64,000 bases of DNA from Ketobacter sp. MCCC 1A13808 (lineage in GTDB: Bacteria; Pseudomonadota; Gammaproteobacteria; Pseudomonadales; Ketobacteraceae). Position numbers and translations under genes: made by a program. The stretch covers positions 558,001 through 622,000 of the forward strand of contig NZ_VRKW01000003.1 in assembly GCF_009746715.1 (NCBI RefSeq), read 5' to 3'. A model generated the notes under the pieces. That model was given only the letters and a program-made list of their open reading frames with translations, had not been told where the DNA came from and made no database searches. Shown here piece by piece: positions 19,436-29,809 of this stretch. Numbering within the stretch: position 1 is the stretch's first letter; the number at the start of each line of letters is the position of its first letter.

Positions 19436-19603
19436 TTGGATTTCGAGTCATGGGTAAATGCTAATTGTTTAGGTGAGCGTGCGCAAACATGTGGCATTGC
19501 TTCTATTTCTCCAATTTGTAATCTGCGGATGTTTGGTAAGAATCCGACTTTTATGGTTTTGCCAATGTTTCTTTTCCAGCAATCTAAAAGAGCAGATCGG
19601 TAA
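19436..19603 (+). CDS. 55-codon ORF tightly packed between hsdS and the NTPase gene
   Basis: A TTG directly follows the hsdS stop (TAA-TTG). The frame stays open for 55 codons and ends in TAATG, overlapping the next gene's start by one base. The product starts DFESWVNANCLGERAQ and holds four Cys. I do not recognise it. The perfect fit between its neighbours favours a real coupled small gene. A chance ORF or the eroded tail of a former gene remains possible. Confidence 0.4.
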   Translation: MDFESWVNANCLGERAQTCGIASISPICNLRMFGKNPTFMVLPMFLFQQSKRADR

Positions 19604-22311
19604 TGATTTCAGTACGAAACCAAATAGAGAACTCCAGTAACGCGATTTCCCAGAATATTACATCGATATGTGATAGCCGGGCACTCCTATCTCAGAACGT
19701 GCTTTCACAGATTAGGAATTTGGTTGAAGGGGTGGTTGTACTTTTTTACACCAAATCATTAGATGAAGAATTTAAGTATGACCAAATTGAGCCTGGTCTT
19801 GCGTTCGTAAAATCAAATGGAAAGCTAAATTTCATTAGTCGGTTTCATAATCTGATCCAGAAAATTGCGTCGCATTATACATTGGATGGAGATGCATCAG
19901 AGCGACTGATGCTTAAGTATTACGAATACCTTTTTCGAATTAGAGCCAGCGTTCATCAGTACTGTTCGCTTCATATAGTTCCCAATCTAGAGTCCTTTCC
20001 TGTTGACCTGGACCCTTCTTTGCGTGAGTACCATGAGAAAATAGCCTCTCGAATCGATGCTATGCGTGGCTTCAGTCAAGCTGGCGACAAGAAAGATCGG
20101 TACTACATTCAAAGAATTCGCCCGTTTTTCACCCGCGGACGAATATATTATGAGGTTACCTTTTGTCGAGCGGTCAATAAAGTAAGTAAGTTTGACCGGG
20201 TCATTGCATTTACGGACTTAGAGTTGTCAGACAAATATGCAGTTAACCTGACGCTCAGGCGGAATCAAATAGAAGTGTTAGGGCAAACAATGCCTATTAC
20301 TCTAATTCTTGATTGGGAAGTTTCGATTCGTTCCTGCGAGCTTAAAAATTTTTCGCGTATTTTGGGTGTTTCCATAACTGGACCTACCTCATCTAATGAA
20401 TACCGTTATTTGATGGCTTTTTTGACGAAGGGTCATCGAAATTTGGTTGATTTGCTTGATATGACTGATCACCACTATCAGCAGTTGAAAGTTGCGGCGA
20501 CTAACTCAACAGCTGTACCTCAAATATTCCCAGTTATAGACGAAGTGCGCCGACTAGTTAGGAACTTTCATGCAGGAGGTAATGTTCTCAGATATCTTCT
20601 TTTAAGGATGCACAACCAAACTTTGAAATCGCAATTTTATCGAGAAGGTTGTGGTCTGCTATCAAACCTAAACCTTCACTATGGATGTATACCGTTCGAT
20701 CAAATGCCACTTTGTACATCACTTCCAGGACATAACCCAAGGTTCTGGGATCTGACTGATTGTATCGATATGAGCGATCGTCGTCATGAGCTGCTTGCCC
20801 GTCGAGTGCGAACTAATGTCGAGAGCAGAGGTGTTTTATATTCCCCTATAACGGAGTTCGTAGACTTTGGCGATGATCTCAAGGATTTGATTGGTCGCTA
20901 CAATGATTTGATTTACAGAAAACATAGGGAAATTCGCAAGCTTGTTCTTGATAAGCGGCATGTTTTTATCAATGGTTATGAAGAAGATACCTACAGAATC
21001 CTGAATAAGTTAAACGAGTTTTCTTCAACTGGGGTCGCTGGTTATAGCAAATCTGTAGCTCGTTGGTTGAGTGAATCCGCTCGCTATATTGATGATAGTG
21101 CAAAAAGCCAAGCATTAATGCAGTTATTTAGTGAATCAAGGGTGGCTCTAATTTATGGGGCAGCTGGAACTGGAAAGTCCACCATGGTGGATCACATTGC
21201 TCACTATTTCAGTGATAAAAAGAAGTTGTTTCTCGCTCATACTAATCCAGCGATTGACAATTTAAAGCGTAAAGTTATGGCGCAGAACTCAGATTTTCGT
21301 ACAGTAAGTGGCGAAATACGTAGCAACAATGCATTCTTTCCAGATTACGATCTTCTTGTTATTGATGAATGCAGTACCGTTAGTAACTCAGACTTTTTAA
21401 AAGTCATAGAAAAGACCACTGCAAAGTTGATAGTGCTTGTTGGGGATGTCTATCAAATTGAGTCCATTCAATTTGGAAATTGGTTCGAGGTAGTTCGCTC
21501 GTTTATTCCAAGTACATCTATTTTTGAATTGACGACACCGTTTAGGACGCAGAATAGTTATTTGTTGCAATTCTGGAGTAAGGTTCGCGCAATAGATGAT
21601 GATTTGACCGAGGTGATGGCGAGAAACAATTATTCCTCTGTATTGGATGCCAGCATTTTTCAGCCCCAAGGAAACGATGAAATTATTCTATGCCTAAACT
21701 ATGACGGGCTTTATGGTATTAACAATATTAATCGATTCCTGCAGAGCAGCAATCCTAATGAGCCAATCACTTGGGAGGATTCTACTTATAAAGTGGGAGA
21801 TCCTGTGCTCTTTTTTGACGCTGAACGATTCAGGCCGATTATATATAACAACCTCAAAGGACGGATTGTCCATATTGAGCGATTTGTAGGCTATATCCAG
21901 TTTGACATCGATCTGGATCGACCTTTGACTGAGCTGGATGTTATAGGCACAGAGCTAGAGTGGGTGCAAGGATCGACTGTGCGTTTTTGTGTTTATGAAT
22001 TGAGAAACAGTGATGACGATGATGATGCTTTCAATATAACAGTACCTTTCCAGGTTGCATACGCAGTATCGATACATAAGGCTCAGGGATTGGAGTATGA
22101 CTCTGTGAAGGTAGTAATCACTGATGCTAACGAAGACGACATCTCCCATAGCATATTTTATACAGCGATCACAAGAACTCGAGATCGATTAAAAATCTTC
22201 TGGACTCCAGAGACCCAGCAGAAAGTGATTAAACGCTTGCAAAAGATCAACAGAAACAAGGATGTGGCTCTTTTGTCGAGTCGGCGCGGTCTCGCAACAG
22301 TCAGAAATTAA
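19603..22311 (+). CDS. Large SF1-helicase-like NTPase in a defence locus
   Basis: The first about 500 of 902 residues match no family I can name. The C-terminal part is an SF1-type ATPase: Walker A GAAGTGKST near 519-527, Walker B LLVIDEC near 584-590, TTPFRTQN near 645-652, VSIHKAQGLEYDSV near 822-835 and YTAITRTRDRLKIFW near 853-867. These are motifs I, II, IV, V and VI of UvrD/RecD-like enzymes. It replaces what would be hsdR in a normal hsdMSR order and is followed 23 bases later by a DUF91-like nuclease gene. A role in sensing or unwinding foreign DNA is inference. Confidence 0.82.
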   Translation: MISVRNQIENSSNAISQNITSICDSRALLSQNVLSQIRNLVEGVVVLFYTKSLDEEFKYDQIEPGLAFVKSNGKLNFISRFHNLIQKIASHYTLDGDASERLMLKYYEYLFRIRASVHQYCSLHIVPNLESFPVDLDPSLREYHEKIASRIDAMRGFSQAGDKKDRYYIQRIRPFFTRGRIYYEVTFCRAVNKVSKFDRVIAFTDLELSDKYAVNLTLRRNQIEVLGQTMPITLILDWEVSIRSCELKNFSRILGVSITGPTSSNEYRYLMAFLTKGHRNLVDLLDMTDHHYQQLKVAATNSTAVPQIFPVIDEVRRLVRNFHAGGNVLRYLLLRMHNQTLKSQFYREGCGLLSNLNLHYGCIPFDQMPLCTSLPGHNPRFWDLTDCIDMSDRRHELLARRVRTNVESRGVLYSPITEFVDFGDDLKDLIGRYNDLIYRKHREIRKLVLDKRHVFINGYEEDTYRILNKLNEFSSTGVAGYSKSVARWLSESARYIDDSAKSQALMQLFSESRVALIYGAAGTGKSTMVDHIAHYFSDKKKLFLAHTNPAIDNLKRKVMAQNSDFRTVSGEIRSNNAFFPDYDLLVIDECSTVSNSDFLKVIEKTTAKLIVLVGDVYQIESIQFGNWFEVVRSFIPSTSIFELTTPFRTQNSYLLQFWSKVRAIDDDLTEVMARNNYSSVLDASIFQPQGNDEIILCLNYDGLYGINNINRFLQSSNPNEPITWEDSTYKVGDPVLFFDAERFRPIIYNNLKGRIVHIERFVGYIQFDIDLDRPLTELDVIGTELEWVQGSTVRFCVYELRNSDDDDDAFNITVPFQVAYAVSIHKAQGLEYDSVKVVITDANEDDISHSIFYTAITRTRDRLKIFWTPETQQKVIKRLQKINRNKDVALLSSRRGLATVRN

Positions 22312-22334
22312 TACAAATTGCGGCGGATTTTTTA

Positions 22335-23405
22335 ATGTCAGTCCAACACGGCATCTGGAAAATCGGTGATAAACCTCAGCCTTTGGCAGCTGTCAGGCTT
22401 GATAGCGAATCTCTGCTCGAAGAGAAGATCACTCGCGATATATCAATTCTCAATAGCAGCTGGATGTTAATCGGACGTCAGGTCTATACGGATTTTGGCA
22501 AGTATATTGATTTGCTCGCCATTGACGCCACAGGTTCAATCATCATTGTCGAATTGAAGAAACATAAAACACCCCGAGATGTGGTGGCGCAGGCCATTGA
22601 TTATGCCGCCTGGATTGAAAACCTGCCCCCTGAAAAATTTGTTCAGATTTACTCCGAGTTTGCGACTAAACAGGGTTTGGGTGAGAAGACATTTGATGAA
22701 GCTTTCCGGGCAAAATTCGGAGCGCTGCCTGTTGAGGACGAGATCAATAGCTCGCACCAGATGGTGATTGTTGCTGCTGAATTGGATGCGAGTACCGAGC
22801 GGATCATCAATTACCTAAATGATAAAGCCAGCGTGGCAGTGAATGCTGTGTTCTTTTCCGTGTTTCAGGACGGGGATAATCAGTATCTCAGTCGAGCCTG
22901 GATGATCGATCCCGTTGAGACCGAAGAGCATGCAGTGAATACGGGCAAAGTAGGCGAATGGAATGGCGAGTTCTACTGTAGTTATGGAGTGGGTCCGGGT
23001 AGTCGTAATTGGGAGGATGCCGTTAATTATGGCTTTATCTCCGCTGGTGGTGGCCGATGGTATAGTAAAACGTTATTTGGTTTGAAACCTGGAGATAGGG
23101 TTTGGGTGAACATTCCCGGAACTGGCTACGTCGGAGTCGCTCAGGTTAAGGATAATGCGGTGATGGCGGATGAGTTTATTACGCCCGAGCTGAACCTGAA
23201 AGGACATTACAATCTGGCGGCTGATTGTGGTGAAGATGAAGCCGAGTACTTTGTGCCGGTTTCCTGGTTGCATCAGGTATCAGAGGCACAATCCGTCAAT
23301 GAGGTGGGTCTGTTTGGTAACCAGAACTCTGTGGCCAGGCCTCGCACGCCAAAGTGGGTTCATACCGTTAAACGGTTGAAAGAGATTTGGCATTTGTCGT
23401 TTTAA
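22335..23405 (+). CDS. DUF91/NucS-like PD-(D/E)XK domain protein
   Basis: This 356-residue protein has an N-terminal endonuclease-like core. YIDLLAID carries D59, IIIVELKKHK carries E73-L-K75, and DVVAQAIDYAAWIE follows as the conserved helix. This is the D...ExK layout of the DUF91/NucS family. The C-terminal half (about 200-356) is Trp- and Gly-rich with a short beta-rich stretch (VWVNIPGTGYVGVAQVK) of unknown function. It lies 23 bases after the NTPase gene and 14 bases before the giant helicase gene, so the three probably form one unit. Confidence 0.8.
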   Translation: MSVQHGIWKIGDKPQPLAAVRLDSESLLEEKITRDISILNSSWMLIGRQVYTDFGKYIDLLAIDATGSIIIVELKKHKTPRDVVAQAIDYAAWIENLPPEKFVQIYSEFATKQGLGEKTFDEAFRAKFGALPVEDEINSSHQMVIVAAELDASTERIINYLNDKASVAVNAVFFSVFQDGDNQYLSRAWMIDPVETEEHAVNTGKVGEWNGEFYCSYGVGPGSRNWEDAVNYGFISAGGGRWYSKTLFGLKPGDRVWVNIPGTGYVGVAQVKDNAVMADEFITPELNLKGHYNLAADCGEDEAEYFVPVSWLHQVSEAQSVNEVGLFGNQNSVARPRTPKWVHTVKRLKEIWHLSF

Positions 23406-23419
23406 ATTAGGTAATTGAT

Positions 23420-26400
23420 ATGTCTGAGTTGGAAAATCGCCGTTGCAAACTTCACGTTACCTTCGTGGAGAAGATCAATTTTGCTTGCCATCAGAGCGCA
23501 TTTGCGGTGCTGCGCGAGCTCAAAATTGAAAATCTGAGCGAAGAGGCGGAGCTCTCAGATATCAAGGTGACATTGGAATCATCCCCAGCGTTCCTCAAAG
23601 GTAAGACTTGGACCATTGATAAGATAGCGCAATTGACAAGTTTGTCGGTTAAGGACAGAGACGTCGAGTTGGATGGCGGCTTTCTGTTCGGGCTTTCAGA
23701 GTCCCTGCGCGGGTTAGTCACCATTCGCGTTGCCAGTGGCGATAAGGTCTTGGATGAGCAGGTTATCCCCGTTGAACTGCTCGCCAGAAATGAATGGGGC
23801 GGCGCTGGTTTTATGCCGGAGTTGCTCGCTGCGTTCTCCACTCCAAATGATCCGGCGGTCGATCGTCTATTAGGGCAGGCGAGTCAGATTCTGCGTAAAG
23901 CCGGCAAGCCCGACGCATTAAATGGTTATGGATCGCAGAGTCGGGAACGGGTGTGGTTGATGGCGTCAGCGATCTATTCCGCGGTCGCCAAAATGCAGAT
24001 TGGATATGCCCTGCCACCCAGCAGCTTCGAACGCAACGGGCAAAAAATTCGCTTGCCCAGTCAAATTGAAGAAGCAAGAGTCGCCACCTGTTTGGATACA
24101 ACGCTCTTGTTTGCGGCGGCTTTCGAGCAGGCAGGCTTAAACCCGATATTGATTTTGGTTGAGGGCCATGCGCTGGTGGGGCTGTGGTTGCAGCCAGAAG
24201 ACCTTTCCAGCGTAGTAATCGATGAGGCGGAAATATTAAGGCAACGCATTCCGCTGAAGGAACTTATTTTAATCGAGACTACGGCGACCACTTCCCATCC
24301 GATAGTGCCGTTTTCAAAGGCGGTGCAACTGGGAAGCCAGGTTGTTTCGCTTGAAAAGGATAAGACGTTTGAGGCCGCGATCGACGTGCGGCGGGCTCGG
24401 GGCCATCATATTAATCCTATTGGATTACAGAATGCGCCTGGCAATAGAACCGTTGACGGCAGTCATGATGATGGCTTTGAGCCCGGCTTGGAGGATTCAC
24501 CGACGCTGCCCGGTTTCTCCCACCTGGAAGCCGATTTGCCTGCGGAGGAGACGCTGAAAGGGCGATTGGATCGCTGGCAACGTAAATTACTGGACTTGTC
24601 TGCCCGCAATCCGTTGTTAAACCACAGACCGGGCAAAACCAGTTTGACGTTTATTTGCAGTGACCCGGGTGCCTTGGAAGATGTGTTGGCGTCTGGTGCT
24701 CGAATTTCTATTTCGCCGTTCCCCAAATTTAAGTCTCAGGATCAGGATGAAGAAATCTACCGTCAACGCACCGGCGAGGATTTGAAGGAAGAGTATGCGA
24801 AAGATGCGCTTTCCAAGAACCAGGTTCTGGTGGATCTTAATCAGGAGGAGCTGGACAAGCGGGCGGTGGAAATCTACCGAAAAGCGCAAACCTCATTAAA
24901 GGAAGGCGGCTCCAATACGCTATTCCTGGCGGTTGGTTTCCTATTCTGGAAGCAAAAGGAGAAAGAGGATCGACGCTACCGGGCACCCTTGATATTACTC
25001 CCGGTATCCCTTGAGCGAAAATCGGTTCGCAGTGGTGTGAAGATGATTGCCAGCGACGATGAGCCTCGATTCAATACAACGCTGTTGGAAATGTTACATA
25101 AAGACTTTGGTATTGAGATTAATGGGCTGCACGGTCAATTGCCTCAGGATCAAAGTGGCGTCGATGTGGATGGGGTGTGGAACCGGGTCAGGCACGCCAT
25201 CAAGGCTATACCCGGTTTTGAGGTGGTGGAAGAGGTGGTGCTGGGCCATTTCTCGTTTGCCAAATATCTCATGTGGAAGGACCTGGTGGATCGCTCTGAG
25301 GCGCTAAAGCAAAGCCCGGTGGTCAATCACTTGCTCGAAACCCCCAGAGACCCATTCGAGAGTGATATTCGTTTTGTTGATGCGGCGGATATTGATAAGG
25401 AATTTGCTCCGGCCGATTTGCTAACTCCGTTACCGGCTGATTCGTCGCAGATGTCGGCCATTGCTACGGCGGATCGTGGCAAGGACTTTGTCATTATTGG
25501 CCCACCGGGGACGGGTAAGAGTCAGACGATCGGCAACCTGATTGCCCATATGATGGGCAAAGGCAAGCGTGTGCTGTTCGTGTCCGAAAAGACAGCGGCA
25601 CTGGAAGTGGTGCATCGTCGTTTGAGAGATATTGGTTTGGCGCACTTTTGTCTTGAACTGCATTCCAATAAAGCCAAAAAGGCCGATGTGTTGGCGCAGC
25701 TTCGTTCCTCCTGGAATAGCTTTTCGCAAAACAGCGTGAGTGAATGGCAGCAGGAAGCGGATCGTATCAAGGTATTGCGTGATCGTCTGAACACGGTGGT
25801 GAATACTCTGCATCAGCGCCGCAGGAATGGATTGACCGCTCACTACGCTATTGGTGTGAAGGTGCGCGATGAAGATTTGGCTGCCAAGGTTAAGCTCAGT
25901 TGGCCCAACTCGGATCATCACGATGAGGCTCAGCTTCAGGCGCTTCGAGAATTGGTGAGTCTGCTGGGTATTCAGGCCAAGGCCGTGGGCAATGTGGTTG
26001 CCCACCCGTTGCAGCCGATATCCAATTATGATTGGCGCCCCCAATGGCAGGAGGAGGTGGTCAGTGTTGCACGCAAGCTTGCCACCCATGCCAAGGAGGT
26101 GGGGCGACATCTGACAGCCTTGCAGGATGCAATCGGCCTCAGCTTTGGCTTGGTGAGTTTAAAAAAGCTTGAGGTCATTGCCGAGCTGGGTCAGGTGTTG
26201 CTTGATTCGTATCGCCAGCATGCATCATTTGCATTGGAGCCCGATGCTCCGGACCGTTTGGATGCTCTGGAAGAAGCCGTTGGACAGTTGAAGGTGTACA
26301 TTGAAACGCAGTCCAAGCTGAGTTGTGGTTATGAGGCGCTGGCCTGGAAAAAACTGGATGCGGATGTTTTGGGGACGCACTGGAAAAATGCGAATCAGAC

Positions 26401-29242
26401 CTGGTGGCCAAAGAGTTACTTCGCCAAGCGAAAAGTTCGCAAGCTTATGCGCGAAAATGGCGCCCAAGGCATTCCGGATCCGGACAATGATATACCTGTG
26501 CTGCGGCAGTTGCGGGAGACAGGGCAAAATATTGACAGTTTGGACGGTGTGCTGAATGGGTTGCGGGAATGGAATTCCTACTCTTCTGACCCTGAAACTA
26601 TTGCCTCATTAAAGTTGCTGGGCAGTCGTGCCCGGGTTGCAGTAGGAAAGCTCGCAGAAGACGCAGAAACTTTGGCAACCATGCGTTCAAAACTTCGCAC
26701 ATTGTTGTTTGATGCAAATGATTTGCTGGCGCCTGAAGCCAGCGTAGGTCGAACCATTACCGACTATTTGGCAGCATTGGGTCAGTTCCGTATCGTGAAA
26801 GAGCAGTTCGAAGGCCTGATCGGTAATATGATTGATGATCATCTGCCTGATGAACAACCGGCACTGGATGCCATTGCTAATCTTAGTCATGAGGTCATCG
26901 AGCACCATATCTCTCTCAAAGACTGGTGTGGCTGGGTGCGCAGGCGATCCGAGGCTTTCGATTATCAGCTGGGAAATCTGGTTGCGGCACTGGAACAGGG
27001 TGCAGTGGATTCCGATGAGGTGGTGGATGTATTTGAGGCCGCTTATTGTGCCTGGTGGTCATCTGCTGTGATCGGTGAAGATGAAATTTTAAGGACCTTC
27101 TCGTCACCGGAGCATGAGTCGGCCATCCTGCAGTTCCGTCAAATGGACGATCAGTTCAGCAAGCTCACGGCACAATACATTGCTGCGAAATTGTCGGGCG
27201 ACATTCCCGATCCTGAGGATATCAAGCGCAGTTCCTCGTGGGGCGTGCTGCGCCATGAGCTGCAGAAGAAAACAAGGCATAAGCCGGTCAGGGAAATGAT
27301 GGAAGAAATTCCGGATGTCATTACGTCATTGGCTCCCTGTTTGATGATGTCGCCCTTGTCGATCGCTCAGTTCCTGTCTGCTGATCAAGCGCTTTTCGAT
27401 GTGGTTATTTTTGACGAAGCATCCCAGATTACGGTTTGGGATGCTGTTGGTTCGCTTGCCAGGGGTAAACAGGTGATTGTGGCGGGCGATCCCAAGCAAA
27501 TGCCACCCACTAATTTCTTCTCGCGGTCCGATGATGATCCGGATGGCGATATTGACGCGGAAGGTGATCTCGAAAGCATTCTTGATGAATTGATCGGGGC
27601 GAGCATTCCCCAGCGAGTGCTTAACCTGCATTACCGCTCACGCAGAGAGAGTTTGATTGCGTTTTCAAACAGCCGTTATTACGACAGCTCGTTGATTACC
27701 TTCCCCGCACCTGTGCACCCTGATAAAGGTGTGTCTTTGGTGCGACCAGAGGGGTTCTATGCCAGAGGCAAAGCCCGCCACAACCAAGGTGAGGCAAAAG
27801 CGATAGTGGCGGAAATTGTGCGCCGTTTGACTTCGTCCGATCCAACCATTCGATCACAGTCCATTGGCGTCGTGACGTTCAACACGGAGCAACAGAGTCT
27901 GATTGAAGACTTGCTGGATAAAGCTCGATCCGATGACCCTGCGATTGAATGGGCCTTCTCGGAAGAAGCCACCTTGGAACCGGTGTTTGTTAAGAATCTG
28001 GAGACGGTGCAAGGGGATGAGCGTGACGTTATCCTGTTCAGCATAACCTATGGGCCAGACGAAGCTGGGCATGTGACGATGAACTTTGGCCCGCTCAACA
28101 GGACTGGCGGCGAGCGCCGCCTTAACGTGGCGATGACCCGCGCCCGTTCCGAGATGGTGGTCTTCTCTACTATGCCGCCTGAGCGCATTGATCTTTCCAG
28201 AACACAAGCCCGGGCGGTAGCGGATCTTAAGCACTTTCTGGAGTACGCGGAACGTGGGGCATCTGCCCTTGGCGCTGCAGTTCACGGCTCGCTAGGAGAC
28301 TTTGAGTCACCGTTTGAAATTGCAGTAGCCAGAGCGCTACAGGAAAAGGGGTGGGAACTTCATCCTCAGATCGGGGTGTCTGCGTATCGCATAGATCTGG
28401 GAATTGTTCATCCGGACAAGCCAGGGTTATATCTTGCTGGGATTGAATGTGATGGGGCTATGTACCACAGTTCCGCATTTGCACGGGAGCGAGACAAAAT
28501 TCGTCAGGCCGTTCTGGAAGGATTGGGTTGGACTCTGTTCCGGGTCTGGTCCACTGACTGGTGGACCAACAAAGCCAAAGCTTTGCATGAGCTTGATATT
28601 GCGCTGCGTGGTCATCTTGATCATACGAGAGAAGCTGCCGCCCAAAAAGAAGCAGCGCGAGCAGAGGAAGCGTCAGAGCAAGTAGCTGAGGATAATCCGG
28701 TAAGCACTGTTGAGCAGATTCAGACTAATACTCAGACCCCAACAGCGTCTGAAGCTGAGGATGGTGACGTTGTGACTCGTTACGTTCGCGCGTCACTTGA
28801 GTCCTTTTCAATTGATCCGGAGCAGTTTTATTCACCGGCCTATGATTCTGATTTATTGAATATGGTGTTGCACATTATCGACACTGAGGGTCCGATCCAT
28901 GAAGAAATCCTTGTTCGCCGCTTGGCCAGGGAGCATGGATTCCAGCGGGCAGGAAGGCAGATTCGGGATCGGGTGAAGCTGGCTGCTGAAGGAAAAAGAA
29001 ACTGCATTCAGGAAACGGTTGGCAGTTTTTATTGGCCCGAAAATAATTCCAAGCGTTATGCGCGGACTCTGAACCGTGATGATGATGTTAAGAAACTCGA
29101 TTTTATTTGCGCTGACGAGCTGATTGCCATTCTTGAGCTTTGCGGTGATAAAGGGCAGTTTGTTGAGTTTTCCCAGGCGCTGGGTATTGGTCGGCTTACG
29201 CAGCAGATGCGGGAGAGATTGGAAGCGGTGACTCGGATTTAG
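23420..29242 (+). CDS. Giant DUF4011 / SF1 helicase / Vsr-like nuclease / DUF3320 protein
   Basis: This single protein has 1940 residues. KLLDLSARNPLLNHRPG near 390-406 marks DUF4011. Helicase motifs are GPPGTGKSQT near 694-703, VIFDEASQITVWDAVG near 1328-1343, NLETVQGDERDVILFS near 1525-1540 and RRLNVAMTRARSEM near 1566-1579. A Vsr/MTES_1575-type nuclease follows at about 1625-1720 (SPFEIAVARALQEKGW, AGIECDGAMYH, RVWSTDWW). A DUF3320-type end (about 1810-1850) contains EGPIHEEILVRRLAREHGF. Large helicase-nuclease fusions of this kind are found in antiphage loci. It is intact, with a clear start 14 bases after the DUF91-like gene. Confidence 0.87.
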   Translation: MSELENRRCKLHVTFVEKINFACHQSAFAVLRELKIENLSEEAELSDIKVTLESSPAFLKGKTWTIDKIAQLTSLSVKDRDVELDGGFLFGLSESLRGLVTIRVASGDKVLDEQVIPVELLARNEWGGAGFMPELLAAFSTPNDPAVDRLLGQASQILRKAGKPDALNGYGSQSRERVWLMASAIYSAVAKMQIGYALPPSSFERNGQKIRLPSQIEEARVATCLDTTLLFAAAFEQAGLNPILILVEGHALVGLWLQPEDLSSVVIDEAEILRQRIPLKELILIETTATTSHPIVPFSKAVQLGSQVVSLEKDKTFEAAIDVRRARGHHINPIGLQNAPGNRTVDGSHDDGFEPGLEDSPTLPGFSHLEADLPAEETLKGRLDRWQRKLLDLSARNPLLNHRPGKTSLTFICSDPGALEDVLASGARISISPFPKFKSQDQDEEIYRQRTGEDLKEEYAKDALSKNQVLVDLNQEELDKRAVEIYRKAQTSLKEGGSNTLFLAVGFLFWKQKEKEDRRYRAPLILLPVSLERKSVRSGVKMIASDDEPRFNTTLLEMLHKDFGIEINGLHGQLPQDQSGVDVDGVWNRVRHAIKAIPGFEVVEEVVLGHFSFAKYLMWKDLVDRSEALKQSPVVNHLLETPRDPFESDIRFVDAADIDKEFAPADLLTPLPADSSQMSAIATADRGKDFVIIGPPGTGKSQTIGNLIAHMMGKGKRVLFVSEKTAALEVVHRRLRDIGLAHFCLELHSNKAKKADVLAQLRSSWNSFSQNSVSEWQQEADRIKVLRDRLNTVVNTLHQRRRNGLTAHYAIGVKVRDEDLAAKVKLSWPNSDHHDEAQLQALRELVSLLGIQAKAVGNVVAHPLQPISNYDWRPQWQEEVVSVARKLATHAKEVGRHLTALQDAIGLSFGLVSLKKLEVIAELGQVLLDSYRQHASFALEPDAPDRLDALEEAVGQLKVYIETQSKLSCGYEALAWKKLDADVLGTHWKNANQTWWPKSYFAKRKVRKLMRENGAQGIPDPDNDIPVLRQLRETGQNIDSLDGVLNGLREWNSYSSDPETIASLKLLGSRARVAVGKLAEDAETLATMRSKLRTLLFDANDLLAPEASVGRTITDYLAALGQFRIVKEQFEGLIGNMIDDHLPDEQPALDAIANLSHEVIEHHISLKDWCGWVRRRSEAFDYQLGNLVAALEQGAVDSDEVVDVFEAAYCAWWSSAVIGEDEILRTFSSPEHESAILQFRQMDDQFSKLTAQYIAAKLSGDIPDPEDIKRSSSWGVLRHELQKKTRHKPVREMMEEIPDVITSLAPCLMMSPLSIAQFLSADQALFDVVIFDEASQITVWDAVGSLARGKQVIVAGDPKQMPPTNFFSRSDDDPDGDIDAEGDLESILDELIGASIPQRVLNLHYRSRRESLIAFSNSRYYDSSLITFPAPVHPDKGVSLVRPEGFYARGKARHNQGEAKAIVAEIVRRLTSSDPTIRSQSIGVVTFNTEQQSLIEDLLDKARSDDPAIEWAFSEEATLEPVFVKNLETVQGDERDVILFSITYGPDEAGHVTMNFGPLNRTGGERRLNVAMTRARSEMVVFSTMPPERIDLSRTQARAVADLKHFLEYAERGASALGAAVHGSLGDFESPFEIAVARALQEKGWELHPQIGVSAYRIDLGIVHPDKPGLYLAGIECDGAMYHSSAFARERDKIRQAVLEGLGWTLFRVWSTDWWTNKAKALHELDIALRGHLDHTREAAAQKEAARAEEASEQVAEDNPVSTVEQIQTNTQTPTASEAEDGDVVTRYVRASLESFSIDPEQFYSPAYDSDLLNMVLHIIDTEGPIHEEILVRRLAREHGFQRAGRQIRDRVKLAAEGKRNCIQETVGSFYWPENNSKRYARTLNRDDDVKKLDFICADELIAILELCGDKGQFVEFSQALGIGRLTQQMRERLEAVTRI

Positions 29243-29502
29243 GCTGAGGTAAGCAGGCATTGCTTGCCGGGTTAAGTAAGCTACAGAGCGATATGCAAAT
29301 TGTATGGCTGCTGCTCAAGCAAAGGAGAAATTGTTGGTGATTTCCAGTTAGGAAAATCTATTCGACCGATTTCAGCTTCGCGTTGTGCGTGCGTGGTTAA
29401 CGATAATCTAACAGAATAGAGAGGTTTATCTGGGAGAGTAGTAAAGTCGTTAGTTTCAAAAGCCGGTATTTGTTCATGATTCGATAATTCGCGGAAGTTC
29501 TA

Positions 29503-29806
29503 GAATTGAACGATCTGCACCAGCTGCCGATAGCGGACGTTCGTGGTGGGCTGGTTAAACGGTTTACTCAGCACCCCGGCCTTGGAGAACTGCTGGATGC
29601 CAAAGTAGAGGTCCGCAGCCCTTCACCAAGCCGGTGGTGTTTCATGACGGCGCAGATGAAGTCACCCAAGTCACCACCGGATACGGTGATGGTCCAAAGC
29701 CCGAGGATTACCTCAACGCCTTCAACACCTTTATCAACGCTAATAGCAACCGCATGGCAGCGATCCAAACCATTGTAAAAGGCCCTGTTTGCAGAAGAAG
29801 CTGGTC
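29503..29806 (+). pseudogene. C-terminal remnant, probably of hsdR
   Basis: A frame at about 29624-29800 reads KPVVFHDGADEVTQVTTGYG and continues with PKPEDYLNAFNTFINANSNR and MAAIQTIVKGP. This resembles the C-terminal region of EcoKI-like HsdR proteins, where a short helix precedes the final domain. Upstream, VRGGLVKRFTQHPGLGELLD is a possible earlier piece in another frame. No start or helicase core remains. It lies where hsdR of the hsdM-hsdS locus would have ended, so the intervening three genes probably took its place. The stretch 29243-29502 shows nothing else I can support. Confidence 0.5.
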
Positions 29807-29809
29807 AAT

